A DNA stretch of 64,000 nt from Spirosoma profusum. Lineage in GTDB: Bacteria > Bacteroidota > Bacteroidia > Cytophagales > Spirosomataceae. Shown one piece after another: positions 7,365-18,033 of this stretch; the stretch's first letter is position 1; each line of letters starts with the position of its first letter. A program made the position numbers and the translations under genes. The notes under the pieces were generated by a model that saw nothing but the letters and a program-made list of their open reading frames with translations, did not search any database and was not told where the DNA came from. The stretch is taken from assembly GCF_014699005.1 (NCBI RefSeq), contig NZ_JACWZY010000030.1, positions 1 through 64,000 of the forward strand, in the 5' to 3' direction.

Positions 7365-10300
7365 CTATGGGCCCAATTTTAGCCGTCCGCCCGCTCCAAA
7401 AACCAATTTGCCACCTGCATCATACCGTACCGTAGCGCTTAGAGCCAGGTAATTAGCCGGAATGTTGATGATGTGCTTGATAGTGACCAGGTTACTTGAC
7501 AAAGGTATTGTGCCGCAGGTCCAGACTGTCGGATCGTTCCAGGCACCGGCTTTCACGGTTGCAAATACAGTACACGTTTCAACCAGGCAGACGTAGCTGC
7601 TGGAATTAGTTGTTGTGCCAGTGCCTAATTCTCCATTTCCATTTCTACCTGTTAAACAAATCGTTTGCTGATTTACGCCAATGATGGCCGAATGAAGGGC
7701 AAATGATCCTTGTGCCAGAATGGCGACGGGTGAAGTCGTTGAAATGGACACCGGACTAGTACGTTGGGTCGTGCTACCATCGCCAAGTTGCCCAAACGTA
7801 TTACTACCCCAGGCCCAGAGCGTACCGTTACTCTGCTGGCCAATTGAGTGTAACTGTCCTCCAGCAATGCTCACCCAGTTGGTAGCTGTTCCTGCCTGAA
7901 CCGGGCTATTACGTTGGGTAGTAGTGCCATCACCGAGCTGGCCGGACGTATTGCTGCCCCAGGCCCACAACGTACCGTCAGTTTTTAGTGCCAGACTATG
8001 GCTTTGCCCTGCCGCGATTTCAGTCCAGTTGTTGGCCGTACCAACCTGAACCGGACTGTTGCGTTGGGTGGTAGTTCCATCACCTAACTGGCCGGAGGTA
8101 TTACTGCCCCAAGCCCACAACGTACCATTATTTTTGAGGGCAAGTGTAAACGCTGATCCGGCCACGATGCCAATCCAATCATTGACTGTACCTACCTGAA
8201 CGGGACTGGTACGTTGGGTTGTCGTGCCATCGCCCAACTGGCCGGACGTATTGCTACCCCAGGCCCATAACGTACCATCATTTTTGAGGGCAAGCGTGTG
8301 CGTCTGACCGGCAGAAATACCTAGCCAATTAGCCGTTGTTCCGACTTGTGACGGACTGTTACGTTGCGTGGTAGTCCCGTCGCCGAGCTGGCCTGTTGCA
8401 TTATTTCCCCATGTCCAGAGTGTGCCGTCAGTTTTTATAGCAGCCGAACACTGATACCCTTTGGCAACGTTTCCCCACCCAACCAGCACGATACTCATGT
8501 TGTAAGGCGTGCTACGTACACCAGCACCACCGTCGCCCAATTGACTATAGGAGTTGTTTCCCCAGCTCCAAAGCGTACCATCACTTTTGAGCGCTATTGA
8601 AAAATCGGTCCCTAACGTAACGGCCGTCCAGTTCGTAGCCGATCCAATCTGGACAGGACTGTTCCGTTGGGTAGTTGTGCCATCACCTACCTGTCCATAG
8701 GTATTATAACCCCAGGCCCAGAGCGTACCATCGGTTTTCAGACCAAATGTATGGTATTGGGCATCGGCAACCTTTGACCAGTTCGTAGCCGTTCCGATTT
8801 GCGTTGGAACAGCTCTGCTGGCAGTAGTACCATCGCCCAGATGCCCGGTAGCATTCTCGCCCCAGGCCCAGAGCGTACCATCGGTTTTGATGGCATGATT
8901 ATGACTGCTACGTGCCGAAATAGATTTCCAGTTGGTGGCAGTTCCAATTTGAAGCGGAGCGTTTCGGTTATCGAACGTGCCATCGCCTAATTGACCATAG
9001 CCATTATAACCCCAGGCCCATAGTGTACCATCGTTTTTCAGCGCTATGGTATGCGTAAATCCGGCCGATACGGCTGTCCAGCTGGTAGCTGGTCCAACCT
9101 GTACCGGAGCCAGCCGAGACGTATTGGTGCCGTCGCCCAACTGCCCCGACCCATTGAGCCCCCAGGCCCACAACGTACCATTACTCCTGAGCGCCAGAAC
9201 GTGATTCGATCCGGCCGCAATGGCCGTCCAGTTTGTGGCCGAACCAATCTGAACAGGACTGATCCGTTGCGTGGTCGTTCCATCGCCCAGTTGCCCCTCG
9301 GAATTCGAACCCCAGGCCCACAACGTACCGTCGCTCTTGAGCGCAATGGTATGCGAATTTTCGGCGGCAACCCGGCTCCAGTTAGTCGCCGTGCCGATTT
9401 GTACAGGGGTTGTACGTTGAATGGTGGTGCCATCGCCCAGCTGACCCCTGTTATTGTAGCCCCATGCCCACAACGTACCGTCGCTCCGAATGGCTACCGT
9501 ATGAGCTGTTCCGGCGGCTGTAGCAACCCAGTTGGTAGCCGTACCGGTTTGTGCCGGAATGCTACGTTGCGCCGTGGTTCCGTCGCCCAACTGGGCCTGA
9601 GCATTATTGCCCCATGCCCAGACAGTTCCGTCTGTTTTGACGGCATGGCTGTGAGCGTACCCGGCTGCCAGATTAGCCCACTTGGTATCAGTGCCAATCT
9701 GAACCGGACTGAATCGATTCGTAAAACTGTCATCGCCCAGTTGTCCATAAAAGTTATAGCCCCATCCCCAGAGCGTACCATCGCTTTTTATGGCCAGATT
9801 ATGGTTTCCACCGGCAACAATATGTGTCCAGTTAGTGGATGTACCCACCTGAACCGGGCTGTTGCGTTGGGTTGTCGTGCCATCGCCCACTTGGCCAAAT
9901 CCATTATCGCCCCAGGCCCAAACTGTGCCATCGGTTTTAAGCGCCAGGGTATGACTACGGCCCGTAGAGATGGTGGCCCAGTTTGTAGCGCTACCAACCT
10001 GAACGGGTGCGTTGCGAGACGTAGTAGAACCATCGCCTAATTGCCCAAATCCATTGTAACCCCACACCCATAACGTACCGTCACTTTTGATGGCAACCGT
10101 ATGAGCTCCCCCTGTAGCAACGTTTACCCAGTTTGTAGCGCTACCAACCTGAACAGGTGCGTTACGAGACGTAGTGGTTCCGTCACCAATTTGCCCAGAC
10201 GTGTTGTAACCCCATGCCCAGAGCGTGCCATCACTCTTGATAGCAACCGAATAGGCGATACCCGCAGCAATACTGACCCAGTTGGTAGCGGTGCCTACCT

Positions 10301-10733
10301 GTGCGGGCGTGCGGTGAGCAACATTAGTCCCATCGCCTAATTGGCCGGACGTATTATCGCCCCAGGTCCAGAGTGTGCCATCATTCCTCAGGGCAACCGT
10401 ATGGGCACCACCCGAAACGGCATTTACCCAATTTGTTGCTGTACCGATCTGGACGGGCGTTCTTCGGTCGATAATAGTCCCATCGCCTAGCTGCCCCGAT
10501 GGATTGTAACCCCATGCCCAGAGTGTGCCATTTCGGATTTCGAAGGAGTTGTTGGCCTGAACGCATACCGTCACGCGTTGGTAGGTGCTTCGGTAGTTAT
10601 TAACTGTTCTGGCCGTGCCCCAGGTTTGCTGAGCATTGATGGATAGCCAGCTCGGCAATAAGATTGCGAGGATTGCCCAAAACCATGAACGGACGGGCAG
10701 TAGTGTATTCGGGTTAATACGTAGTGTTTGCAT
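7365..10733 (-). CDS. secreted RCC1-repeat beta-propeller protein
   Basis: I chose the ATG at 10733 (1122 aa) because it starts a signal peptide ([20 protein letters not shown]). A further 21 codons are open upstream. The mature protein is almost entirely tandem RCC1 repeats of about 51 residues, each reading roughly [19 protein letters not shown], then RxxPVQIGxATNW, then VAAGxxHTxALK. I count 19 full copies plus one degenerate copy. A C-terminal piece of about 65 residues ([12 protein letters not shown] onward) resembles a carbohydrate-binding or cell-surface module common in Bacteroidota. Seven repeats make one propeller, so this should fold as two to three propellers. Role is unknown; surface binding is likely. 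Repeats 15-18 are nearly identical at DNA level, suggesting recent expansion. Confidence 0.85.
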   Translation of the reverse strand: MQTLRINPNTLLPVRSWFWAILAILLPSWLSINAQQTWGTARTVNNYRSTYQRVTVCVQANNSFEIRNGTLWAWGYNPSGQLGDGTIIDRRTPVQIGTATNWVNAVSGGAHTVALRNDGTLWTWGDNTSGQLGDGTNVAHRTPAQVGTATNWVSIAAGIAYSVAIKSDGTLWAWGYNTSGQIGDGTTTSRNAPVQVGSATNWVNVATGGAHTVAIKSDGTLWVWGYNGFGQLGDGSTTSRNAPVQVGSATNWATISTGRSHTLALKTDGTVWAWGDNGFGQVGDGTTTQRNSPVQVGTSTNWTHIVAGGNHNLAIKSDGTLWGWGYNFYGQLGDDSFTNRFSPVQIGTDTKWANLAAGYAHSHAVKTDGTVWAWGNNAQAQLGDGTTAQRSIPAQTGTATNWVATAAGTAHTVAIRSDGTLWAWGYNNRGQLGDGTTIQRTTPVQIGTATNWSRVAAENSHTIALKSDGTLWAWGSNSEGQLGDGTTTQRISPVQIGSATNWTAIAAGSNHVLALRSNGTLWAWGLNGSGQLGDGTNTSRLAPVQVGPATSWTAVSAGFTHTIALKNDGTLWAWGYNGYGQLGDGTFDNRNAPLQIGTATNWKSISARSSHNHAIKTDGTLWAWGENATGHLGDGTTASRAVPTQIGTATNWSKVADAQYHTFGLKTDGTLWAWGYNTYGQVGDGTTTQRNSPVQIGSATNWTAVTLGTDFSIALKSDGTLWSWGNNSYSQLGDGGAGVRSTPYNMSIVLVGWGNVAKGYQCSAAIKTDGTLWTWGNNATGQLGDGTTTQRNSPSQVGTTANWLGISAGQTHTLALKNDGTLWAWGSNTSGQLGDGTTTQRTSPVQVGTVNDWIGIVAGSAFTLALKNNGTLWAWGSNTSGQLGDGTTTQRNSPVQVGTANNWTEIAAGQSHSLALKTDGTLWAWGSNTSGQLGDGTTTQRNSPVQAGTATNWVSIAGGQLHSIGQQSNGTLWAWGSNTFGQLGDGSTTQRTSPVSISTTSPVAILAQGSFALHSAIIGVNQQTICLTGRNGNGELGTGTTTNSSSYVCLVETCTVFATVKAGAWNDPTVWTCGTIPLSSNLVTIKHIINIPANYLALSATVRYDAGGKLVFGAGGRLKLGP

Positions 10734-11076
10734 CGATAGTGAGGGACGTTTTTCTATCGGTAGCCCCCGATTATTTAGCCAGTCTGGGCTAATCACACGT
10801 AGTGGCCACCGAAAAATTTGTGATATGAGCAGGAAACAAAGCTGGATAAGGTTTCCAGAATCGTTTCGACAAATCTCCTGCTACGTGCCCACTGTATCAA
10901 TCCAGAGAAACCTGTAATCTGTCTATAGGTAAACCTGTATTTTACGGATGGACAATTTGGCAACGTAGCACCAGTTGTAGTTTTTCTAACCTTGACGTGC
11001 GTAAACCCGAAATCATGCAGGTAGTTGTAGGCCAGAATGCTCTTTAGCAATACGTATCATTTATACTATTGAAGTA
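10734..11076. other. intergenic region between divergent genes
   Basis: This 343-base stretch separates the RCC1 gene (minus) and the CE15-like esterase (plus). It should hold both promoters, but I found no good TAnnTTTG match. Several ACGTA/TACGT words occur (for example caacgtagcaccag near 10961). Short open frames here have no supporting features. Confidence 0.5.
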
Positions 11077-12369
11077 ATGAAAATAGCGCTGATAGTCAGT
11101 TGTTTGTTGATGGTATCCCTGACTGGTCGGGGCCAGCAGCAGGCAGCAAATCGCCCAACGTTAGTGGCTGGAATTCCGGTTAACTATGCGGAAGATTCTG
11201 TTGGTAATTACACGCTGCCCGATTTGCTGACCTGCGCCGATGGACAGCGTGTTACCGATGCCAAAACGTGGACGCAGAAACGGCGCCCAGAATTGCTGAA
11301 GCTGGTTGAAGACATCCAGTTCGGGAAAATGCCCCAGGGACCCAGGAAGATACGTTACAACGTATTTGATAAAGGAACGCCCGCCTTCAACAACAAGGCG
11401 ATACGGAAACAGGTCAGGATTTACCTGACAGACGACACAACCAGCCATCAGGTCAACGTAGTGATTTACCTGCCAGGCGCCCTGAAGCAACCTGCCCCCA
11501 TGTTGCTGTCAATTTCATTTGCGGCTTACAACCAGACTATCGCCGATAGCGGATTGTACGTCGGTAATATCTGGTCGCGGGAAGGAAAACTGGTACGTGC
11601 CGACAAGCCGACTCCGTTTGGTAAAATGAACGTAGAACAATTTATGGATGCCGGTATTGGCTACGCTACGTTGTATTACGGGGATATTGAACCCGATTTT
11701 AAGGACGGAATCAAGTATGGTATTCGCACTACGTATTTAAAAGCGGGTCAAACCGACGTAGCACCGGACGAATGGGGCGCCATCTCGGCATGGGCCTGGG
11801 GGATGAGTCGGGTGATGGATTACTTTGAGACTGATAAACAGATTGACGCTAAACGTATCGCCATACAAGGGGCGTCGCGTCTGGGTAAAACGGTCCTTTG
11901 GGCAGGTATCCATGATCCTCGATTTAAAGTTGTGGTAGCCAGCGTTTCGGGCGAGGGCGGAGCCGCTCTGAGCCGACGCAATTTTGGGGAGACAGTTGCT
12001 CACATTACAGATCCAACCCGATATCTTTATCAGTTTGCCCAGAATTATAACTCATACGCTAAACAGTTAGATCGTTTACCTTTTGATGGTCATGCGCTCG
12101 TAGCGTTGATGGCACCTCGGCCACTGCTTTTACAGACCGGCAGTACTGATTATTGGTCAGATCCAAAAGGAGAGTTTCTATCGGCGGTGGCTGCAACGCC
12201 GGTTTATGCACTTTTCGGAGAAAAAGGCCCGCAAACGAACACCTTGCCAGCGCCGGGCGATACGTCGCAATTACTGAATCATCTCGGTTATTTCATGCAC
12301 GAAGGTGGCCACGGAGTGCTACCTACCGATTGGCCACAAATCATTACGTACCTGAAGAAATACCTTTAG
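11077..12369 (+). CDS. CE15-like glucuronoyl esterase / alpha-beta hydrolase, secreted
   Basis: The 430-residue protein has a signal peptide (MKIALIVSCLLMVSLTGRGQ). The nucleophile motif is IQGASRLGK (S267 and oxyanion R268), corresponding to G-C-S-R-x-G-K of CE15 enzymes. SGEGGAALSRRNFGE (292-306) and a late HEGGHGV histidine (about 413) complete the picture. CE15 enzymes cleave ester bonds between glucuronoxylan and lignin alcohols in the periplasm or outside the cell. The usual Cys of the motif is Ala here. Specificity is inferred, not shown. Confidence 0.8.
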   Translation: MKIALIVSCLLMVSLTGRGQQQAANRPTLVAGIPVNYAEDSVGNYTLPDLLTCADGQRVTDAKTWTQKRRPELLKLVEDIQFGKMPQGPRKIRYNVFDKGTPAFNNKAIRKQVRIYLTDDTTSHQVNVVIYLPGALKQPAPMLLSISFAAYNQTIADSGLYVGNIWSREGKLVRADKPTPFGKMNVEQFMDAGIGYATLYYGDIEPDFKDGIKYGIRTTYLKAGQTDVAPDEWGAISAWAWGMSRVMDYFETDKQIDAKRIAIQGASRLGKTVLWAGIHDPRFKVVVASVSGEGGAALSRRNFGETVAHITDPTRYLYQFAQNYNSYAKQLDRLPFDGHALVALMAPRPLLLQTGSTDYWSDPKGEFLSAVAATPVYALFGEKGPQTNTLPAPGDTSQLLNHLGYFMHEGGHGVLPTDWPQIITYLKKYL

Positions 12370-12704
12370 TCAGATGGGGTTTGCTACGTTACATCGGCGC
12401 TATGCAAAATGGGCTAATGGCTTGTTTTGCCCTGCTGAGTACGAAGCGTCTTAAGTCTTCCTCCGTCAGCATGACAAAAGAGTACTTGATTTCTCCAATC
12501 TGCTAATTGAACAGCTACGTAAATAAAGGTGTTGTAAGTAAAGATACGGACCAGGTAAGTACAACCCTTTGCCCCTTACCCTATGCCCTATGCTTTTTCA
12601 CCACTTATCCGCCGGGAAGTACATTCGACATTTTTTCACAAATAAGCCTCAAGTAGGTTGTATTTTTACGTAATGTGTACGTAGCACACACTTAGTTTAC
12701 TATT
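12370..12704. other. intergenic region with a decayed repeat arm
   Basis: This 335-base gap lies between the esterase and sppA. At about 12450-12476 it contains gcgtcttaagtcttcctccg followed by tcagcatgacaaaag. That is a degraded single arm of the repeat found intact at 60785-60878. Low-complexity ccctatgccctatg text follows near 12580. TATTTTTA at 12661-12668 is a weak -7 candidate for sppA. Confidence 0.5.
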
Positions 12705-14474
12705 ATGCCACAATTTCTGAAATACGTATTGGCCACTATCGTAGGACTCCTGGTGTTCTCGTTTATTGGTTTCCTGCTGCTCATCGGTATCGGTGCGGCT
12801 TTATCGTCGAGTGACAGCAAAACTGTCGTAAGCTCGAAATCGGTGTTGAAACTTGATTTGAACGAACCGATTGAGGAACGCAATCGAAATAATCCCTTTG
12901 GTGATGTTAACCCGGTAGGGTCGGCGGGCGATGCTACCGGGTTGATTGAGCTTAAACAAGCCCTCAAAGACGCCAAACAAGACGATAATATTGAAGGTAT
13001 TTATCTTCAGACAGAAAGTCCAATGGCTGGCTGGGCTTCGCTCGAAGAGATACGTAACGCGCTGATTGATTTTAAACAGTCGAAGAAATTTGTCTATGCC
13101 TATGCCGAAGGCATGAACGAAAAAGGCTATTACCTCGCGTCGGTTGCCGATAAAATTTACCTCAATCCGGCTGGTGACCTCGAATGGAACGGCCTCAATG
13201 CCGAAATGACGTTTTTTAAAGGTACGCTCGATAAACTTGGTGTAAAACCCGAAATTTTCCGGGTGGGCGAATACAAAAGTGCTATCGAGCCTTTTGCCCG
13301 CGAGAACATGAGCGAACCGAACCGAATTCAGGTGTCGTCGTTTTTGAACTCGGTAAATAATCACATGCTGATACGTGTGGCGCAGAGTCGTAACCTTCAG
13401 GTTAATACGTTGAAGGATATGGCCGACAAACTCACCATTCAAACGGCCGAAGATGCACTCAAAGCGAAACTGATTACGAACATTGGTTATCAGGATGAAG
13501 TAGAGACGCTGATTCGGAAGCAGTTGGATCTGGATGAGAAGAAGAAAATCAACTACGTTACGTTGGGCAAGTACGAGGATTCTGAAAAAACGACCGACGA
13601 TGAAAGCGGCAGTGGATCGAATCGTATTGCAGTTATTGTGGCTTCCGGGGATATTCAGTCGGGAAAAAGTGGTGATGAAAGTATTGGTTCTGAGACTATT
13701 GTTGAGGAACTCCGCAAAGCCCGTTTAGATGACAAGGTGAAAGCCATCGTGCTACGTGTCAACTCAGGTGGCGGCAGTGCGCTGGCATCGGACATCATGT
13801 ACCGCGAAGTGGAACTGGCGAAAAAAGTAAAACCCGTTATTGGGTCTATGTCCGATTATGCCGCATCGGGTGGTTATTACATGCTTATGGGCTGTAACAA
13901 GATTGTGGCTCAGCCGAATACGATTACCGGTTCTATCGGTGTGTTCGGGATCATGTTCAACGCTGAAACGTTCCTGAAAGATAAACTCGGTATTACGCAC
14001 GACCGCGTTAAGACGAACGAAAATGCTGATTATCCATCGGTTACGCACGAAATGACGCCTTTCCAGAAGCAGATGCTGCAACGCTCAACCGAGCGTATCT
14101 ATAGCCAGTTTACCAGCAAGGCGGCTGCCGGACGTAAAATACCGGTCGACAGTATCCGGGCTATTGCAGGTGGTCGCGTATGGACGGGCGTACAGGGGAA
14201 AGCCATCGGCCTCGTTGATCAGCTAGGCGGCCTCGACGACGCCATCAAACTGGCGGCCCAATCAGCTAAACTGAAAGAAGGCGACTACAAACTGAAATAC
14301 CAGCCGCGTAAAAAAGAATTCTTTGAGCAATTGATGAACTCATTCAATGACAGCGAAGAAGCTAAAATCCAGGAACAGTTGGGCGAATTGTCTCCGTACG
14401 TGAAATACCTGAAGAAAATTAAAACGTTCGAAGGTATTCAGATGCGACTCCCATTCGAGGTAGATATTCGCTAA
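12705..14474 (+). CDS. sppA: signal peptide peptidase SppA, 67K type
   Basis: The 589-residue inner-membrane serine protease degrades cleaved signal peptides. One N-terminal transmembrane helix (about 8-31) is followed by two tandem S49 domains. The Ser/Lys dyad is split between them as usual: K191 in VGEYKSAIEPFAREN and S388 in DYAASGGYYM. LRVNSGGGSALASD near 350 is the other conserved block. Length fits the long (67K) form. A strong intrinsic terminator follows at 14496-14534. Confidence 0.93.
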   Translation: MPQFLKYVLATIVGLLVFSFIGFLLLIGIGAALSSSDSKTVVSSKSVLKLDLNEPIEERNRNNPFGDVNPVGSAGDATGLIELKQALKDAKQDDNIEGIYLQTESPMAGWASLEEIRNALIDFKQSKKFVYAYAEGMNEKGYYLASVADKIYLNPAGDLEWNGLNAEMTFFKGTLDKLGVKPEIFRVGEYKSAIEPFARENMSEPNRIQVSSFLNSVNNHMLIRVAQSRNLQVNTLKDMADKLTIQTAEDALKAKLITNIGYQDEVETLIRKQLDLDEKKKINYVTLGKYEDSEKTTDDESGSGSNRIAVIVASGDIQSGKSGDESIGSETIVEELRKARLDDKVKAIVLRVNSGGGSALASDIMYREVELAKKVKPVIGSMSDYAASGGYYMLMGCNKIVAQPNTITGSIGVFGIMFNAETFLKDKLGITHDRVKTNENADYPSVTHEMTPFQKQMLQRSTERIYSQFTSKAAAGRKIPVDSIRAIAGGRVWTGVQGKAIGLVDQLGGLDDAIKLAAQSAKLKEGDYKLKYQPRKKEFFEQLMNSFNDSEEAKIQEQLGELSPYVKYLKKIKTFEGIQMRLPFEVDIR

Positions 14475-14495
14475 ACGTAGCGCGGTGATACTCTC

Positions 14496-14534
14496 AGACC
14501 TAAAAGGTATGTAAACCTTTTAGGTCTTTTTTTT
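14496..14534 (+). terminator. intrinsic terminator after sppA
   Basis: The 12-base arms agacctaaaagg (14496-14507) and ccttttaggtct (14516-14527) are perfectly complementary, and a run of eight T follows. Confidence 0.85.
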
Positions 14535-14560
14535 ATCTTGCAGTTGGCAACCGAAACGTA

Positions 14561-15766
14561 ATGCAAACGCTACCACTTCGCCTTGATTTATTTACGATCC
14601 TGATTTTTCTGGGTGTAGCGCAGGGGCTATTTCTGGGTGTCTTTTTTCTGACCGGGCAACGTCGGGCGAGTCTGGCTAATCGCTGTCTGGGATGCTATTT
14701 GCTGAGTGTATCGGCCATTATGCTGGAAATTGGACTGGAATATTCCAACTACATGTTTCAGACGCTGGCCCTGGTCGATTATGGTGAGTTGTTCAATTTC
14801 GTACTGGGGCCACTCTTTTATTTCTTCGTTTTTGCGAAGCTGAATCGACGCTTACCACGGCATTGGGGCTGGCATCTGCTGCCGGGTGCCATTTGGGCCA
14901 TCAATGCCATGACGTGGATTTTTCAACCGATTGAGTTTAAGTATAATAGTTACCTGCACGCGTTTCACCCCGAATTGCCCTACGTAACAGCACAGGAATA
15001 CCTACCCGAAGATTTTACCAACTTACGCGGCTACATCAATCAAATGACATTGATTAGTTGCCTGGTATACACCGTGTTGAGCGTGTTAGAAGTGTGGGAT
15101 GCATTTCGAAAGGCCGATCTGCCACTTTTGGGCAAAGCGCCGGCTGCACTGGCTATGGCACGTAACGTAGCGGCATTTACGATGGTGTTCCCACTGTTGA
15201 TTGGCGTCATCAAAGCATCGTATCAGGAAGACATGGGCGATCATTTTCTGGCGGCTTATCTCACGGTGACTATATATGCCACTACGTTGCTGGTTATGCG
15301 TGGTTCCAACGTATTACAGGAGGAAGTAGAAGAAACGGCACCAGACGAGCAATCATCGGAGGAGCCACGCAAAAAATACGAGAAGTCGTCGCTGTCGGAC
15401 GAACAGGAAGAAGCACTGCTGGCTAGGCTGAATCAGGTGATGGATACCGAAAAACCGTATCTCGAAAGCGATCTCTCCCTACCTAAACTGGCGCAACGGC
15501 TCAATACGTCGCCCCATCATCTCTCGCAAATCCTGAATGATCGCCTGGGACAGAATTTTTTCGATTTGCTGGCGACACACCGCATTGCCGAAGCGCAGAT
15601 TATGCTGAATAACCCAGCCATTAAGCATCTTAAAATCGATGAGATTGCCGAGCGGGTAGGTTACAATTCGCCGTCTGCTTTTCATACTGCATTTAAGCGA
15701 ATCACCAACCTGACACCAGCGCAGTTCCGGGCCGATAGAATGGGTAGAAAACTCTACCGTCAATAA
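14561..15766 (+). CDS. AraC-family regulator with membrane-embedded N-terminus
   Basis: The 401-residue protein has an N-terminal half of about seven hydrophobic helices (residues 10-255) and a C-terminal AraC DNA-binding domain at about 300-392. The two helix-turn-helix units are SLPKLAQRLNTSPHHLSQIL and IDEIAERVGYNSPSAFHTAF. Such membrane AraC proteins are common in Bacteroidota and probably sense a signal at the membrane. The target is unknown. It precedes the PQQ dehydrogenase gene by 104 bases, which makes that gene a candidate target. Confidence 0.85.
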   Translation: MQTLPLRLDLFTILIFLGVAQGLFLGVFFLTGQRRASLANRCLGCYLLSVSAIMLEIGLEYSNYMFQTLALVDYGELFNFVLGPLFYFFVFAKLNRRLPRHWGWHLLPGAIWAINAMTWIFQPIEFKYNSYLHAFHPELPYVTAQEYLPEDFTNLRGYINQMTLISCLVYTVLSVLEVWDAFRKADLPLLGKAPAALAMARNVAAFTMVFPLLIGVIKASYQEDMGDHFLAAYLTVTIYATTLLVMRGSNVLQEEVEETAPDEQSSEEPRKKYEKSSLSDEQEEALLARLNQVMDTEKPYLESDLSLPKLAQRLNTSPHHLSQILNDRLGQNFFDLLATHRIAEAQIMLNNPAIKHLKIDEIAERVGYNSPSAFHTAFKRITNLTPAQFRADRMGRKLYRQ

Positions 15767-15870
15767 AATAACTTCGCGCCGAACGGGAAGAACTTCGTTT
15801 TTATCGGCAAATAGGGCGTACGTCTGCAAAAACCGGCAATTTTGGGGTATCGAATCAAAATACCTCACCA

Positions 15871-17862
15871 ATGTCTCTTTCGATCTTCACTTGTTTCATC
15901 GCCCCGCAACATCGATTTCTCAAAACGATTCTGTTGCTGGCGCTTTCATCAATTAGAATTGTTTTTGGTCAGTCAACGGCAAATGGACAGGCGTCTGGTT
16001 CAGTCGAATGGCCAGCGTATGGCAATGATGCAGGCGGGATGCGGTTTTCGCCCCTGAAGCAAATCAATACTACTAACGTAAAGCAGCTAACCGTCGCCTG
16101 GACGTTCCGCACGGGCGAGCTGGAGAACTATAAAGGTACGGGAGCCGCTGAAAAAGCCGCTTTCGAAGCAACGCCCGTGATGGTCGATGGTACGTTGTTT
16201 TTCAGTACGCCTACCTCCCGCGTTATAGCTATTGATGCCGCAACCGGTCAGAAAAAATGGGACTATGATCCCGATGTTTATCTACGCCAGGAATTGTCGG
16301 AAATTACCTCGCGGGGCGTGTCGGTTTGGCCGACGGCTACTGATAAAACAGCATCGGGAGGAACGGGCAAACGCATTTTTATTGCAACGCTCGACGGGCG
16401 ATTAATTGCGCTGGACGCCAAAACGGGCAAACCGATTTCATCGTTCGGAAAAGAGGGCAGCGTGGATTTACGGCAGGGCGTTGGGAACATCAGCGTTACG
16501 TCGCCACCGGCTGTTATTGGTAATACCATCGTCGTTGGCTCGTCGATGGGCGACAACTATCGGTTCAATTATGAACGTGGTGTTGTACGGGCCTACGACG
16601 TACTGACCGGAGCGCTACGTTGGAGTTGGGACCCCATTCCCCGGAAAAAAGGCGATGTAGGCTTCGATACGTGGAAAGGCGACGTAGCAACCCAGACCGG
16701 AGCTGCTAACGCCTGGTCGATCATCTCTGCCGATGCCGAACGCGATCTGGTTTTTATTCCAACCACCAGCCCCAGCCCTGATTATTACGGGGGAGAACGT
16801 CTTGGTCAAAATCTGTGTGCCAGTTCGATAGTGGCGTTACGTGCCTCGACGGGCAAAATCGTGTGGCATTTCCAGACAGTACATCACGATTTATGGGATT
16901 ACGATAATGCAGCTCAGCCACTGCTTTTCATGTTTACGCAGAATGGAAAACAGATTCCGGCGGTGGCTGTGGGTACAAAAATGGGCCACGTCTTTATTCT
17001 GAATCGCGAAACAGGCAAACCACTGTTGCCCGTCGAAGAGCGGCCTGTCCCAAAATCCAACGTACCAGGTGAAGAAACTTCTCCTACGCAACCATTTCCT
17101 GCTACGTTGCCGCTCCTTGGCTTGCAAAAACTGGAAGCCTGGGGATTGACACCTGATGATAAAGCCGCTGCCCAACGCAAAATTTCCGCGCTACGTTATG
17201 AGGGAGTTTTTACACCGCCATCGCTCGAAGGAAGTATCATTACGCCTGGTAATGTAGGTGGTATTCACTGGGGTGGAATGTGCTACGATCCGGAATCCGG
17301 ACTACTCATCACAAATGTAAACCGACTGGCGGCAGTGATTCGGCTCCTGGAGCGTGAGAAACTGGCTGCATCCGTTAAGAACGATCAGGAACTGCTACGG
17401 GCCGAAACAGGAATGCAGTTAGGTACACCCTATGTATTGAAACGCAGCTATATGTTTTCCAGAGACGAACGAGGTATTACCATGCAGACACCGCCCCCCT
17501 GGGGTACGCTGGTGGCTCTGAATTTGCAAAAAGGAGCAATGGCCTGGGAAGTACCCCTCGGTTTCATGATGGACCCGACTAAACATCCAGAAGCAAAACA
17601 ATGGGGTTCGCTGAACTTTGGTGGTGCCATTGTTACGTCGGGTGGGCTGGTGTTTGTGGCTGCCAGCCTCGACGGGCACCTGCGGGCGTTCAAAACGCAG
17701 GATGGCAGTTTGCAGTGGGAAGTGCCGCTGCCGGTCAGTGCTCAGGCCACACCAATGACGTATCAGGTCGATGGTAAACAATACGTAGTGATAGCCGCTG
17801 GGGGCCACGGCAAACTCGGCACAAAACTCGGTGACTACGTAGTGGCATATCGACTCCCTTAA
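15871..17862 (+). CDS. PQQ-dependent quinoprotein dehydrogenase (glucose/alcohol type)
   Basis: The 663-residue protein begins with a signal-like hydrophobic stretch (TILLLALSSIRIVFGQ) and is then a beta-propeller with PQQ-enzyme repeats (PTSRVIAIDAATGQKKW, VRAYDVLTGALRWSWDP, HVFILNRETGKP, HLRAFKTQDGSLQWEVPLP). It would oxidise a sugar or alcohol in the periplasm and pass electrons to the respiratory chain. No CxxCH haem motif and no five-helix membrane anchor were seen, so it is like the soluble part of membrane glucose dehydrogenase. No PQQ-synthesis gene lies in the window. Confidence 0.85.
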   Translation: MSLSIFTCFIAPQHRFLKTILLLALSSIRIVFGQSTANGQASGSVEWPAYGNDAGGMRFSPLKQINTTNVKQLTVAWTFRTGELENYKGTGAAEKAAFEATPVMVDGTLFFSTPTSRVIAIDAATGQKKWDYDPDVYLRQELSEITSRGVSVWPTATDKTASGGTGKRIFIATLDGRLIALDAKTGKPISSFGKEGSVDLRQGVGNISVTSPPAVIGNTIVVGSSMGDNYRFNYERGVVRAYDVLTGALRWSWDPIPRKKGDVGFDTWKGDVATQTGAANAWSIISADAERDLVFIPTTSPSPDYYGGERLGQNLCASSIVALRASTGKIVWHFQTVHHDLWDYDNAAQPLLFMFTQNGKQIPAVAVGTKMGHVFILNRETGKPLLPVEERPVPKSNVPGEETSPTQPFPATLPLLGLQKLEAWGLTPDDKAAAQRKISALRYEGVFTPPSLEGSIITPGNVGGIHWGGMCYDPESGLLITNVNRLAAVIRLLEREKLAASVKNDQELLRAETGMQLGTPYVLKRSYMFSRDERGITMQTPPPWGTLVALNLQKGAMAWEVPLGFMMDPTKHPEAKQWGSLNFGGAIVTSGGLVFVAASLDGHLRAFKTQDGSLQWEVPLPVSAQATPMTYQVDGKQYVVIAAGGHGKLGTKLGDYVVAYRLP

Positions 17863-17884
17863 TCCCATTACTTCCAATGAATAA

Positions 17885-17993
17885 ATGGCTGGCGCGTGGA
17901 GCTTCGACAGGCTCAGCCTGACAAATCAGCTTGAGTCACTGACTTCAAGTAGCCTGTCAGGCTGAGCCTGTCGAAGCTCCACGCGCCAGCCAT
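17885..17993. repeat. perfect 39-bp inverted repeat (gcttcgacaggctcagcctgac family)
   Basis: Arms 17885-17923 and 17955-17993 are perfectly complementary over 39 bases with a 31-base spacer. The inner part of the arm (gcttcgacaggctcagcctg) recurs in the element at 53242-53346, while the outer part differs. Confidence 0.9.
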
Positions 17994-18033
17994 GCGCCCG
18001 AAAATTATCATTTATAAATAACGACCTTTACTT

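Noticed and set aside
9051-10040. Long open frame (329 codons, plus strand) opposite the RCC1 gene
   Set aside because: It is antisense to a repeated protein gene; the repeats keep the same frame open in every copy and the translation has no plausible domain.
7365-10560. Periodic repeats of about 153 bp that might suggest a CRISPR array
   Set aside because: Repeats are translated RCC1 units, spacing is too long and there are no unique spacers.
10793-11050. 85-codon minus-strand frame in the RCC1-CE15 gap
   Set aside because: No recognisable features; composition is not protein-like.
12801-13442. Minus-strand open frame of 213 codons within sppA
   Set aside because: It is a shadow of sppA with no homology.
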